A DNA stretch of 64,000 nt. It comes from Saccharothrix australiensis. GTDB lineage: Bacteria; Actinomycetota; Actinomycetes; Mycobacteriales; Pseudonocardiaceae. Shown in pieces: positions 51,569 through 61,017 of this stretch. The notes beneath the pieces are model-generated. The model worked only from the letters and a program-made list of their open reading frames with translations, did not search any database and had not been told where the DNA came from. The position numbers were made by a program, and so were the translations under genes. The stretch's first letter is position 1; each line of letters begins with the position of its first letter. The DNA lies in assembly GCF_003634935.1 (NCBI RefSeq), contig NZ_RBXO01000001.1, positions 3,559,501-3,623,500 of the forward strand, given 5' to 3'.

Positions 51569-51640
51569 ACAGGGCGAACACTCAGGGTGACCGGCTCGGC
51601 GATGATTCCCAGTGAGTGGACCACCATCCGGGTGGTCGGG

Positions 51641-54600
51641 TCAGCACAGGTCGGGGTGCGCCGCCCGGAAGTCGCCGCCGTCCGCCGCGCGGGCCCGCTC
51701 CGCCGCCTCGCCCTCCGCCACCAGCTCCGCGAACGCCGCCTCGCCCAGCGCGTCCCGCGCGGCCGCGGTGATCCGGTCCACGTCGCGCCGCTCCTCCTCG
51801 TGCAGCGGCGCGTCCAGCGCGTCCCGGATGGCCCGCGCCACGCCCAGCAGGCGCGCGGCGGCGTCCGGCCGCCCGGCGAGCCGGTGCGCGCCCGCCAGGC
51901 CCTCCGCGGCCAGCGCCACCGCCCGCCGGTCCCCGGTGGCCAGCGCCGCCTCCAGCCCTTCCGCGTGGTGCGCGCGGGCCGCCGCCGCGTCACCCCGCTG
52001 CTCGGCCAGGAAGCCCAGCTCGGCCAGCGTCAGCGCGAGCCCGTTGAGCGCCTGCATCCGCCGCATGGCGGGCACCAGCCCGGTCAGCAGCGCCTCCGCC
52101 TCGGCCAGCCGCCCCTGCCGCCGGTAGCTGATCGCCAGGCCCGACTCGGCGAACACCTGCCACGGCATGTTCGCCTGCTGCTTGGCCAGCGCCGCCGCCC
52201 GCCCGTGCAGGTCGTCGGCGATCGGGTAGTCGCCCGCGAGCATCGCCATCCGGCCCAGCATCGCCAGCTTGCGCGCCGTCTCGCCCCACAGGCCCAGGTC
52301 GGCGGCGATGCCCAGGCCCTCCTCGTGCAGCCGGGTCGCCTCCCGCCGGTCGCCGCGGATCTCCGCCAGCACGCCCAGCAGGTCGGTCGCCTTGAGCAGG
52401 CCCCACCCGTCGCCCAGCGCCTGGAACAGCCGCAGGCACTCCGACGCGGCGGCGTCCAGCGTCCGCAGGTCGCCCCGGCCGACCGCCAGCGCCGCCGCGG
52501 TGGCGGTGGACGCCGCCGTGCCCCACCGGTCGCCGACCGCCCGGAAGTGCGGCAGCAGCACGGAGTTCAGCTCCGCGCTCTCGGCGAACGCGCCCACCGA
52601 CCAGCGCGCGTAGGCCAGGAACCACCACGCCCGCCCGTCGCCCGCCGCGCCGCGGCCGGCGGGCGCCCGCGGCCCGGTCGGCTCCACCCCGGTGGACAGC
52701 AGGGTGAACCCCCGGTGCCAGACCTCCGCGTCGGCGACGTCCGGGGCGGACCCGGCGTCGTGCGCGAGGCCCAGCACGAGCCGGAGCCTGCGCTGCGCCT
52801 CGGACAGCCGCCCGCGCAGGAACCAGTACCAGGTCTGGTCGTTGACGTGCCGGACCGCCCGGTCGTGCCTGCCCAGCCACAGCCACGTCTGTAGCGCCCG
52901 CTCCAGGTTCGCGGTCTCCACGTCCAACCGGGACAGCACGTCGCGCTGGCGCGGCCCGCACAGCTCCGGCCGGAGGGCGGCGACCAGCCCGCTGTAGTAC
53001 TCGGCGTGGGCGAGGGCGGTGGCCTCGGCCTCGCCGGACTCCGCCAGCCGCTGCCTGCCGTACTCGGCCATCGACTCCAGCAGCCGGTAGCGCGGGCGGC
53101 CCGCGTCCTCGCCGACCACCACCAGCGAGCGGTCCACCAGCCTGCCCAGCACCGAGGGCACGTCGGCCGCGTCGACCGGGCCGCCCGCGCAGGTCCGCTC
53201 GGCGGCCTCCAGCCGGCAGCCCTGGGCGTGCGCGGACAGCCGGGCCAGCACCAGCCGCTCCGGCTCGGTGCACAGCTCCCAGCTCCAGTCGATCATCGCC
53301 CGCAGCGTCTGCTGCCGCGCGGGCACGCCGCGCCGCTCCACGCCGACGCCCAGCACCCGGAACCGGTCGGCCAGCCGCACCAGCAGCTCGTCTAGGCCCA
53401 GCGCGCGGACCCGCGCCACCGCCATCTCGATGGCCAGCGGTATGCCGTCGAGGCGGCGGCAGATCGCGGCCACCGTCTCCAGGTCGCGCGGTCGCGGCGC
53501 GAAACCGGGCACCGCCGAGCGGGCCCGCGCCAGGAACAGCTCGACGCTGCTGAACCGGGCGATCACCGCGGGCGACGCGCCCGGCGCGGGCAGGTCCAGC
53601 GGCGGCACCTCCACCAGCTGCTCGCCGACCACGCCCAGCAGCTCCCGGCTGGTGGCCAGCACGCGCAGGCCGGGCGCGCCCGCCAGCAGCACCGACACCA
53701 GCTCGGCGGACGCGGCCAGCACGTGCTCGCAGTTGTCCAGCACCAGCAGGGTCCGCCGGTCCTGCAACGTGGCCACCAGCCGCTCGGTGGCCGACCGGGG
53801 CTCCGCCCGCTTGTCCACGACGGGCTCCTCGCGCAGGTCCAGCGCCGCCGCCACGACCTCGGCCAGGTCGTCGGCCGTGCACGCGCTCGCGGGCGGCAGG
53901 CCGGCCAGCTCCACCAGCCACGTGCCGTCGGCGGACTGCCCGTCCGCTTCCCGCGCCACCTCCGTGGCCAGCCGGGTCTTGCCCACGCCGCCCGGCCCGA
54001 CCAGCGTCACCAGGCGGTTCGCGGCGAGCGTCTCCCTGATGCGGGCCAGCACGCGCGCCCGGCCCACGAGCCCGGTCAGCGGCGCGGGCACGTTGCTGCC
54101 GCGCACGGTCGGCCGGTCCGCGTCCGCCCGCAGCGACCGGTCCTGCTGGAGCATCGCGTGGTGCAGCCGGACCAGCCCCGGCCCCGGATCGACGCCGAAC
54201 TCCTCGGCCAGCCGGGTGCGCAGCGCGTCGTAGAGCCGCAGCGCCTCCACCGAGCGCCCGCTGCGGTAGAGCGCGAGGAGCTGCGCCGTGCGCAGCCGCT
54301 CCCGCAGCGGGTGGCGCTCGGCCAGCTCGGTCAGCTCGCCGATGAGCGACTGGTGCTCGCCCAGCTCCAGCCGGGCGTGCGCCCGTTCCTCCAGCACCAC
54401 CAGCCGCTGCTCCTCCAGTCCGGCGGCCAGCGCGTAGACGGAGCTCTCGTCGGCGAACCCGTCGAACGCCGCGCCGCGCCACAGCGCCAGCGCCTCGTCC
54501 AGGGCGGCCACCCGCTCGGCGGGCGCGGTGATGGACAGGGCGCGGGCGGTCAGCGCGTCGAAGTGCCGGAAGTCGACGTCCTCGGCGGGCGCGGACAGCA

Positions 54601-54877
54601 CGTACCCGGCGGAGGTCGAGCCGAGCAGGGCCCGCCCGCCGTCGGCCGCCCGGTCCAGGGCGCGCCGCAGCTGCGAGACCTTCACCTGGAGCGAGCCGGT
54701 CGGGTTCGCCGGCGGTGAGTCCGGCCACAGCAGCTCGATCAGCCGGTCCGCCGAGACGGGCCGCTCCTGGGCGGCCAGCAGCGCGACGAGGAGGGAGCGG
54801 ACCTTCGCCTCCTTGACCGGCACGACCTCGTCACCCTGCGTGCGCACCTCCAGCGGGCCGAGGACCGCGAAACGCAC
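51641..54877 (-). CDS. AfsR-type regulator: SARP DNA-binding + BTAD + NB-ARC + TPR
   Basis: The 1,078-residue regulator begins VRFAVLGPLEVR. Residues 1-95 are an OmpR-like winged helix, 100-250 the BTAD (AYDALRTRLAEEFGVDPGP-like), about 290-600 an NB-ARC ATPase (P-loop GPGGVGKTRL near 299, Walker B TLLVLDNCEHVL near 379), and the rest TPR-like helical repeats. Such proteins activate antibiotic clusters and respond to ATP. The GTG at 54877 has AAGAAGG about 9 nt upstream and marks the family's true N-terminus. It is divergent from a second SARP gene and lies beside the PKS operon, so it is the likely pathway activator. Confidence 0.9.
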   Translation of the reverse strand: MRFAVLGPLEVRTQGDEVVPVKEAKVRSLLVALLAAQERPVSADRLIELLWPDSPPANPTGSLQVKVSQLRRALDRAADGGRALLGSTSAGYVLSAPAEDVDFRHFDALTARALSITAPAERVAALDEALALWRGAAFDGFADESSVYALAAGLEEQRLVVLEERAHARLELGEHQSLIGELTELAERHPLRERLRTAQLLALYRSGRSVEALRLYDALRTRLAEEFGVDPGPGLVRLHHAMLQQDRSLRADADRPTVRGSNVPAPLTGLVGRARVLARIRETLAANRLVTLVGPGGVGKTRLATEVAREADGQSADGTWLVELAGLPPASACTADDLAEVVAAALDLREEPVVDKRAEPRSATERLVATLQDRRTLLVLDNCEHVLAASAELVSVLLAGAPGLRVLATSRELLGVVGEQLVEVPPLDLPAPGASPAVIARFSSVELFLARARSAVPGFAPRPRDLETVAAICRRLDGIPLAIEMAVARVRALGLDELLVRLADRFRVLGVGVERRGVPARQQTLRAMIDWSWELCTEPERLVLARLSAHAQGCRLEAAERTCAGGPVDAADVPSVLGRLVDRSLVVVGEDAGRPRYRLLESMAEYGRQRLAESGEAEATALAHAEYYSGLVAALRPELCGPRQRDVLSRLDVETANLERALQTWLWLGRHDRAVRHVNDQTWYWFLRGRLSEAQRRLRLVLGLAHDAGSAPDVADAEVWHRGFTLLSTGVEPTGPRAPAGRGAAGDGRAWWFLAYARWSVGAFAESAELNSVLLPHFRAVGDRWGTAASTATAAALAVGRGDLRTLDAAASECLRLFQALGDGWGLLKATDLLGVLAEIRGDRREATRLHEEGLGIAADLGLWGETARKLAMLGRMAMLAGDYPIADDLHGRAAALAKQQANMPWQVFAESGLAISYRRQGRLAEAEALLTGLVPAMRRMQALNGLALTLAELGFLAEQRGDAAAARAHHAEGLEAALATGDRRAVALAAEGLAGAHRLAGRPDAAARLLGVARAIRDALDAPLHEEERRDVDRITAAARDALGEAAFAELVAEGEAAERARAADGGDFRAAHPDLC

Positions 54878-55188
54878 CCGTGCGACCTTCTTTATGACCC
54901 ACCCCCAGCGCCCGTTCGCGCCCGTCCCCTCAGGGCGTCGAAAGCCGATCGAAAGTGTCCCATAGGGGGTGTCGGACAGGGTGTTGCCGACGACGTGCCC
55001 GTCCTGTGCGCACAGACCGACAACGGGGCGCACGCGCAGCGCCGCGCAGGGCCCTGACCGGCCGGAACCACCGGTCCGCGGGCCCGGTCTCCCCAGCCGC
55101 GCGCACGCCGGGCACGTCGTCGGATATGTCGACCGCCGAACCAATCCGGCGGTTCGTCTGTCTTGTTCACTCGGGGGAGGAAGTGCTC
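54878..55188. other. Divergent promoter region between two SARP genes
   Basis: This 311-bp gap holds three GTGTC/GTGTT repeats near 54955-54985. Their spacing (14 and 12 bp) does not fit the usual 11-bp SARP pattern. No gene is seen. Confidence 0.45.
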
Positions 55189-57705
55189 ATGCGTTTTCGT
55201 GTGCTGGGGCCGCTGGAGTTAACGGACGGAAGCGTCCAGGTGGGCGTGCACGGCACGAAACAGCGCGCGGCGTTGGCATACCTGCTGTTCAATGCCAACC
55301 GGGTGGTGTCGACGAGTGAATTGCTGGACATCCTCTGGCCGACGGGGGAGACGCCGAACTCGGCGCGGAAGATCCTGCACAACGCGATCTGGGGACTTCG
55401 GGGTGTGCTGAACCCCGAAGTGTTGGCCGACGACCGGGTGTCGTTGCTCACAAGGCCGCCGGGCTACGTGCTCGAACTGGAGCCGTCGCTGGTCGACCTG
55501 CACCGGTTCCACCGGCTGGCTGCCGAGGGGCGCGCCCAGTTGGCGGCGGGCCGGCCGGACCGGGCCGGCGAGACGCTCGGCGCGGCGCTGGGCCTGTGGC
55601 GGGGCGCGGTGCTGGCCGACCTCGTGGAGGCGGGGTTCGGCTGGCCGGAGCTGGCGGCGGTGGAGAGCGCGCGGGTGGACGCGCTGGAGGACTACTTCGA
55701 CGCGGAACTGGCGCGGGGCAGGCACCACGCCGTGCTGCACGACATCGAGACGACCGTCGAGCAGGAGAGCCTGCGCGAGCGCCTGTGCGGCCAGCTGATG
55801 CTCGCGCTGTACCGGTGCGGCCGGCAGACGGACGCGCTGGAGGCGTACAACCGGATGCGCGCCCGCCTGGTGGACGACCTGGGGCTGGAGCCGGGCGTGG
55901 CGCTCCAGGAGTTGCAGCGCGCCATCCTGCGGCACGACGACTCGCTGCGCCTCGGACCGCGCGAACCGGTCGTCGCGGGCCGCGTGCCCGCCGCCGTCGG
56001 CGCGCTCGCCCTCAACCCGGCGCCCGTCGTGCCCTTCGTCGGCGACCGGCGTCCGCAGCCCGGTCCGGTGTGGACGCCGCACCGGGCCGTGCACGCCCTG
56101 CCGCCCGCCGCCCTGCCGCCTGCCGCCGAGGCGGTGGTGCCCGAGTCGGTGGTGCTGGAGTCGGCGGCGTTCGAGTCGGCGGCCTTCGAGTCGACGGGGT
56201 TCGAAACGGCGGGGTTGGAAACGGCGGGGTTCGAGTCGGCGGTGCCCGTGCCGCGCTCGGCCGAACGCGGCCACCCCGCGCCGCGCCGGGAGGAGCTGAG
56301 CGTGCTGATGGCGCAGGTGTCCGCGACCGGCGACGGCGAGCAGGACCCGGTCCGGCTCAACCGCGCGCTCGCGGCGTTCCGCACGGCGTTCCAGCAGGCG
56401 GTCGACCTGCTCGGCGGCCGGACGGACACCGCGCCGGGTGCCCCGATCGCGTGGTTCCACGGCCGCGCGGAGCTGGCGGCGGCCGAGCGCGCGGTGTCGG
56501 CGGCGCTGGCCGTGCTCGCGCCCGCGCACGACGCCATCTCGGTGCGGGCGGCGGTGGCGACGGGCGAGGCGGTGGTGTTCCGGCTGCCCGGCGCGGCCGA
56601 GGACCGGCTGGTGATCACCGGGCCGGTGGTCGACACGTGCCAGGCGCTGCTGGCCCGCACCGCGGCGGGCTCCGCGCGGGCGTGCGACACGACCAGGGCG
56701 CTGACCGGCCACTCGGCGGACTACGGGCCGCGGACGCCGGGCGGGGGAGGCAGCCGCATCCGGTCCGCGCACTGGCACTCGGTGGCGCACCCGTCGATAC
56801 CCATCGTGGACCGCGACTGGGAGCTGGACGTGCTGACCGGCCTGATCGACCGGTCGTGGCACCGGGGCGTGCCGCAGCTGGTGACGGTGCTCGGCGGGCC
56901 GGGCGTCGGCAAGAGCAGGCTGGTGCTGGAGTTCGAGCGCCGGGCCATCGCCAAGTGGGACACGACGGAGTTCCTGGTGGCCGGTCCGGGCTCGGCGTCC
57001 TCGCCGTTCGGCCCGCTGCCCGACCTGCTGCTCGCGCTGTGCGGCGGGGACCAGGCGGCACCGAGGGCGGAGGCGCTGCGCGGTCTCGTCGCCGCGCACG
57101 TCGCGGACCCCGCGGAGGCCGAGCGGGTGGCGGCCGCGCTGGCGGACGTGGTGGCGCCCGAACCGAATCCGCGGGACGCCGCGCCGGGGCAGGCGTCGGT
57201 GGCGGCCGCGCTGGCGGCGGGCGCGACGCTGCTGCGCGCGGTGGCCGCCGACCGGCCGCTGGTCGTCTTCGTGGACGACGCGCACGAGCTGGACGACCGG
57301 GCGCTGGACTTCCTGACCGGCCTGGTCGCCGAACCCGGCCACCCCGCGCTGGCGCTGGTGCTGGCGGCCCGCCCGGAACTGCTCCAGCGGAGGCCGGACT
57401 GGGGCGCGGGGCTGCCGCACGCGGCGACGATCACGCTGACCCCGCTGTCGGAGTCCGCGATCGACCGCCTGTCCGACATGGTGGTGGCGGGCATGCGGCG
57501 GCGGCGGATCGCCATGCCGCCGTGCCGCATCCGGGACAGCCTGACCGACCAGGAGCACCTGGCGCGGCGGCGCGCGGCGATGCGGGTGCTGATGCTGGTG
57601 GACGGGCTGCCGAGCCCGGCGGGCCACGCGCCGGCCGACCAGCCGCCGACGGCGGTGCCGCCCCGGCGGCGCTGCGACGACGACACCGAGGTCCGGGTCG
57701 CCTGA
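55189..57705 (+). CDS. SARP regulator with cyclase-like and AAA ATPase domains; TTA codon
   Basis: The 838-residue protein begins MRFRVLGPLEL with GGGGGAGGAA upstream. It holds a winged helix (1-95), a BTAD (100-245), a linker with seven ES(A/T)(A/G)F pentapeptide repeats (319-353), a class III cyclase-like domain (about 375-520, probably non-catalytic) and an ATPase with P-loop GGPGVGKSRL near 567 and Walker B LVVFVDDAHELDD near 690. It stops after the ATPase, without the long TPR or LuxR tail of PimR/SanG-like proteins. Leu11 is a TTA codon (55219-55221). It is probably a cluster activator. Confidence 0.88.
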   Translation: MRFRVLGPLELTDGSVQVGVHGTKQRAALAYLLFNANRVVSTSELLDILWPTGETPNSARKILHNAIWGLRGVLNPEVLADDRVSLLTRPPGYVLELEPSLVDLHRFHRLAAEGRAQLAAGRPDRAGETLGAALGLWRGAVLADLVEAGFGWPELAAVESARVDALEDYFDAELARGRHHAVLHDIETTVEQESLRERLCGQLMLALYRCGRQTDALEAYNRMRARLVDDLGLEPGVALQELQRAILRHDDSLRLGPREPVVAGRVPAAVGALALNPAPVVPFVGDRRPQPGPVWTPHRAVHALPPAALPPAAEAVVPESVVLESAAFESAAFESTGFETAGLETAGFESAVPVPRSAERGHPAPRREELSVLMAQVSATGDGEQDPVRLNRALAAFRTAFQQAVDLLGGRTDTAPGAPIAWFHGRAELAAAERAVSAALAVLAPAHDAISVRAAVATGEAVVFRLPGAAEDRLVITGPVVDTCQALLARTAAGSARACDTTRALTGHSADYGPRTPGGGGSRIRSAHWHSVAHPSIPIVDRDWELDVLTGLIDRSWHRGVPQLVTVLGGPGVGKSRLVLEFERRAIAKWDTTEFLVAGPGSASSPFGPLPDLLLALCGGDQAAPRAEALRGLVAAHVADPAEAERVAAALADVVAPEPNPRDAAPGQASVAAALAAGATLLRAVAADRPLVVFVDDAHELDDRALDFLTGLVAEPGHPALALVLAARPELLQRRPDWGAGLPHAATITLTPLSESAIDRLSDMVVAGMRRRRIAMPPCRIRDSLTDQEHLARRRAAMRVLMLVDGLPSPAGHAPADQPPTAVPPRRRCDDDTEVRVA
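56143..56247 (+). repeat. 15-bp tandem repeat, 7 copies, in the SARP linker
   Basis: Seven in-frame 15-bp units encode ES(A/T)(A/G)F-like pentapeptides between the BTAD and the cyclase-like domain. Confidence 0.85.
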
Positions 57706-57960
57706 CGGGACGACGGCGCGGCACGCGACCGGCACCGGCCGACGACGCCCGGTCGGCCGGTCGCGGGGCCACCACGCCCGGCCCGTTCCCGTCTCCGCTC
57801 CGACGCCGTCCGGCCGTCCGCGGCGTCGCCGAACCGCTCCGACCGGTCCTCCCGCCTCCGCGACGCGGCCGGCCCGCCGCGCACCGGGACCGAGCCGACC
57901 CCGACGCCGGTCCGCCCCCGCCACACACCGGCGGGTCGCGGGGGAGGACCGGCCGCCGGG

Positions 57961-59493
57961 TCAGCGCGAGCCGAGGAGGGCCTCGCCGTCCGCGGCGCGG
58001 AGCACGGCCGCGGCGTCGCGCAGGCCCTCGGCGAGCTGGTCGACCTCGGCGTCGCCGATGAACACGGAAGGCTCGAACCGCAGGGTGTTGGGCGCGCTGG
58101 CGGTCGGGAACGTCCGCACCCGGTGCCGCCGCAGCAGCAGGCCCGCGATGGCGTACCCGAGCGTGCCGCCCGCGTTGTGCTCGCGGATGGCCGCGTGGGC
58201 CGACCCGGACTGGTCGGCGAACTCCAGGCCCAGCATGAGCCCGCGCCCCCGCACGTCGACCACCACGTCCGGGAACTCCTCCCGCACCGCCCGCAGGGCG
58301 GCGGTGATCCGCTCGCCCCGCTCGGTCGCCCGCCGGTACAGCGCGCCGCCGTCGGCCTCCAGCAGCTCCAGCACCTTCAGCGCGATCGTGGTCGAGAACG
58401 CGTCCTTGGCGAACGTCGAGCTGTGCACCAGCTCGAACTCGCCCCGGTACCGGGACGCGCGGGCCAGCATCACCGCGGTCTTCGCGACGCCGCCGCCCAG
58501 GCTCTTCGCCAGGGCGTAGTAGTCACCGCGCAGCCCCACCGCCGAACTGGCCAGGAACGTGCCCGTGCGGCCCATCCCGCTCTGCACCTCGTCCACCAGC
58601 ACCGGGCAGTCGACCTCGTCGCACGCGGTCCGGATCAACCGCGCCGAGCGCTCGTCCAGCACGCGGATACCGCCCTCGCCCTGCACCGGCTCCACCGCGA
58701 ACGCGCAGAACACCGGCAGCGGCCGGGGCACCGGGACGACGCGGCCGTCCCGCACCTCCAGGTCCAGCAGGTCCACCCGCTCCTCGTCGAACAGCTTCGG
58801 CAGCGAGGCCAGGTCGTCCTTCGCCACGAAGCGGGTCGTCACGCCCAGCGCGCCGAACGGGTTGCGGTAGGCGGCGTTGTGGGTGAGCTGCACGCTGCCC
58901 ACCAGCTTGCCGTGGAACCCGCCCTCCAGCGCGAACAGCACCGGACGGGTCGCCGCGCGCTCGGCGTTCACCTCGTCGACCCTGGCCGCCAGCGCCTCGA
59001 AGTCCCCGTCCGCGACGGCCGTGCCGTCGGCGACGGCCGCCCGCGCCGCCTCGACGTTCGCCGCGATCGACTCGCGCAGCGCGCCGACCTTGAGCACCCG
59101 GTCCAGCTCGGCGTGCTTCACCGCGGCCTCGATCGCCTCCGCGCCGCTGTTGGCGAAGATCACCGAGTACGGCTCGTCGTCGCCGTGCTCGCGGCGCAGC
59201 ACGCGGTTGAGCGCGCTCGCCAGGTCGCGGGCGTACGGGTGGCGCGAGAACTGGGCGTGCACCGGGACGCCGTTGGCGAGCAGGTCCCTGGCCAGGGCCA
59301 CGATCTCCGGGTGGTTGTGGCCGAGCAGCGTCGAACCGTAGCCGCCCGCGAAGTCCACCACGGCCACCTCCCGCCCCTGCTCGTCCAGCCGGTACAGGTG
59401 GTCGCCCTCGGCGCGCGTGTAGTGCGCGTCCAGGTGCACCGATGCCAGCCAGCCCAACAGCAGCGGCTCGGCGAGGTCGGGTTCGTCGTCCAT
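57961..59493 (-). CDS. Class III PLP-dependent aminotransferase
   Basis: The 510-residue enzyme shows the class III pattern: FANSGAEAIEAAVKHA, EPVQGEGGIRV, LVDEVQSGMGRTG and the PLP lysine in ALAKSLGGG (about Lys330). In polyketide alkaloid clusters that use a TD-released aldehyde (coelimycin, streptazone, indolizidines), an omega-transaminase of this class turns the terminal aldehyde into a primary amine. That is the likely role here. AGGAG precedes the ATG, 19 bp after the acyl-CoA-dehydrogenase-like gene, so the two form an operon. Confidence 0.9.
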   Translation of the reverse strand: MDDEPDLAEPLLLGWLASVHLDAHYTRAEGDHLYRLDEQGREVAVVDFAGGYGSTLLGHNHPEIVALARDLLANGVPVHAQFSRHPYARDLASALNRVLRREHGDDEPYSVIFANSGAEAIEAAVKHAELDRVLKVGALRESIAANVEAARAAVADGTAVADGDFEALAARVDEVNAERAATRPVLFALEGGFHGKLVGSVQLTHNAAYRNPFGALGVTTRFVAKDDLASLPKLFDEERVDLLDLEVRDGRVVPVPRPLPVFCAFAVEPVQGEGGIRVLDERSARLIRTACDEVDCPVLVDEVQSGMGRTGTFLASSAVGLRGDYYALAKSLGGGVAKTAVMLARASRYRGEFELVHSSTFAKDAFSTTIALKVLELLEADGGALYRRATERGERITAALRAVREEFPDVVVDVRGRGLMLGLEFADQSGSAHAAIREHNAGGTLGYAIAGLLLRRHRVRTFPTASAPNTLRFEPSVFIGDAEVDQLAEGLRDAAAVLRAADGEALLGSR

Positions 59494-59512
59494 GATCGCT
59501 CCTGCCCGGTGG

Positions 59513-60718
59513 TCAGTGGTACTGGGTGATGGTGGGGCCGATGTCGAGCAGCGCGCGGGCGTAGTCCTCGGCGATCATCGGCGTGCCGAGCATCGCGTGC
59601 CTGCTGCCGACCTCCAGGTCCCGCCAGTAGACCTGCAACGGGTTCGGCACGGCGAAACCGCTCGTGCCCGCCACGTCCAGGGCCTTCTGCAACCCGTCGC
59701 GGGCGGCGCGCAGCGCGGACGACGAGTGCATCCGGGCCCGCGCCCGCGCCAGGCGCGGCATCTCCTCGCCGGGCAGCAGCGCGTCGAACTCGTCGGCCAC
59801 GTGCAGCATGTGCACCCGCGCCGTGTCGATCAGGTGCGCGGCCTCGGCGAAGAAGAGCTGGATGGTGGGCGAGTCGACCGCCCGCCGGTAGCTGGAGTAG
59901 ATGATCCCCTTGCCGCGCGCCAACTGCTCCCGCACGATGTCCAGCGCGCCGTACGCGCCGCCGACGAGCGCGGACAGCGAGTGCAGGTTGCCCCGCACCA
60001 GGTCCGTCGGCGACAGCAGCTCCTCCAGCCGGCTCAGGTCCTCCTTCTCCACCACCAGCGACAGCATGTCGGGCACGAACACGTCCACCACGCTCATGGC
60101 GTGCGTGCCGGTGCCGCGCATGCCCGCCGCGTTCCACGTGCGGGACACCGTCGCCTCGGTCAGCGGCACCAGGCACGTGGTCGCACCGATGCGCTTCTCC
60201 CCCTCGTACAAGGGGATGCCGATGAGCAGCGCCCAGTCGGAGATCTCGCAGCCCGACGCGTAGGGCGCCTTCGCGGTGACCTTCAGCCCGCCCGGCACGC
60301 GCTCGGCGCGCGAGTCCGGCGTGCAGCCCGCCGACAGCATGATCGCGTCGGGGTTGTCGCCGAACACCCGGTCGGTGGCCTCCTCGGTGAGGATGAGGGT
60401 GAACTCGGTGGACGCCGCGTGGTTGGCCACGATCCACCCGGTGGACGCGCAGCCCCGGCCCACCTCGGCGATGATCTCCACCTGGGTGCGCATGCTGGGG
60501 TGCAGCCCGCCGTACGCGATCGGCGTGGTGAGCCGGAAGAGTTCCGCCGCGCCCAGCGCCGCCAGGTTCTCCGGCGCCGGGTTGCCCAGCTCCTCGGTGC
60601 GCGCGAGGTTGGACCGCAGCAGCGGCACCAGGTCGCGGGCGCGGGCGACGAGTTCCTCCGGCGGCACGGACTTCTCGTGCGCCGGACCCTGCTGGACAGG
60701 CTCCTGCGTGGCTGTCAT
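59513..60718 (-). CDS. Acyl-CoA dehydrogenase-like flavoprotein (possible group D monooxygenase)
   Basis: The 401-residue enzyme has the acyl-CoA dehydrogenase fold, with an N-terminal helical domain, TGWIVANHA, WNAAGMRGTGTH and a C-terminal helical domain. The last part (GLQKALDVAGTSGF... ISDW-like segments) resembles the HsaA/DszC-type two-component monooxygenases. The usual catalytic Glu of ACADs was not identified. It is possibly an FMN-dependent hydroxylase fed by the flavin reductase at 63210. GGAGGAG precedes the ATG. Confidence 0.75.
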   Translation of the reverse strand: MTATQEPVQQGPAHEKSVPPEELVARARDLVPLLRSNLARTEELGNPAPENLAALGAAELFRLTTPIAYGGLHPSMRTQVEIIAEVGRGCASTGWIVANHAASTEFTLILTEEATDRVFGDNPDAIMLSAGCTPDSRAERVPGGLKVTAKAPYASGCEISDWALLIGIPLYEGEKRIGATTCLVPLTEATVSRTWNAAGMRGTGTHAMSVVDVFVPDMLSLVVEKEDLSRLEELLSPTDLVRGNLHSLSALVGGAYGALDIVREQLARGKGIIYSSYRRAVDSPTIQLFFAEAAHLIDTARVHMLHVADEFDALLPGEEMPRLARARARMHSSSALRAARDGLQKALDVAGTSGFAVPNPLQVYWRDLEVGSRHAMLGTPMIAEDYARALLDIGPTITQYH

Positions 60719-61017
60719 CGCTGCTCCTCCTGTGGCCGGCGGTGCGCGACGGCGGCCGGGCGGTCGCCACGCGCGCGGGTGCCGGATCGATGTCGGGGAC
60801 GTCAAGACCGGGGCGGACCGCCGCTCGCGGTTCCGCTGCCCGCCGGACGCGCCGAGCCTAGTTCCGGTGCGGCGCACGACGGTCATTTCCGGTTCTCCAC
60901 GCGGTCATCCGGTCCGCGGGGCGGGCGGGAGAGCCGGGGATGAGCCGGCAGTTGGCCCGGCCTGGCAGCGTTCCGGGGCGGGGCAACACCACCGGTCGAC
61001 ACCATGAGGGAGAAGTC
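60719..61017. other. 300-bp divergent promoter region
   Basis: No gene was seen here. The gap separates the leftward flavoprotein/aminotransferase operon from the rightward tailoring operon and must hold both promoters; I could not identify them. Confidence 0.4.

Noticed and set aside
54955..54985. Three GTGTC/GTGTT repeats as a SARP-binding site
   Set aside because: Spacing of 14 and 12 bp does not fit the usual 11-bp repeats of SARP sites, and GTGTC is short for a GC-rich sequence.
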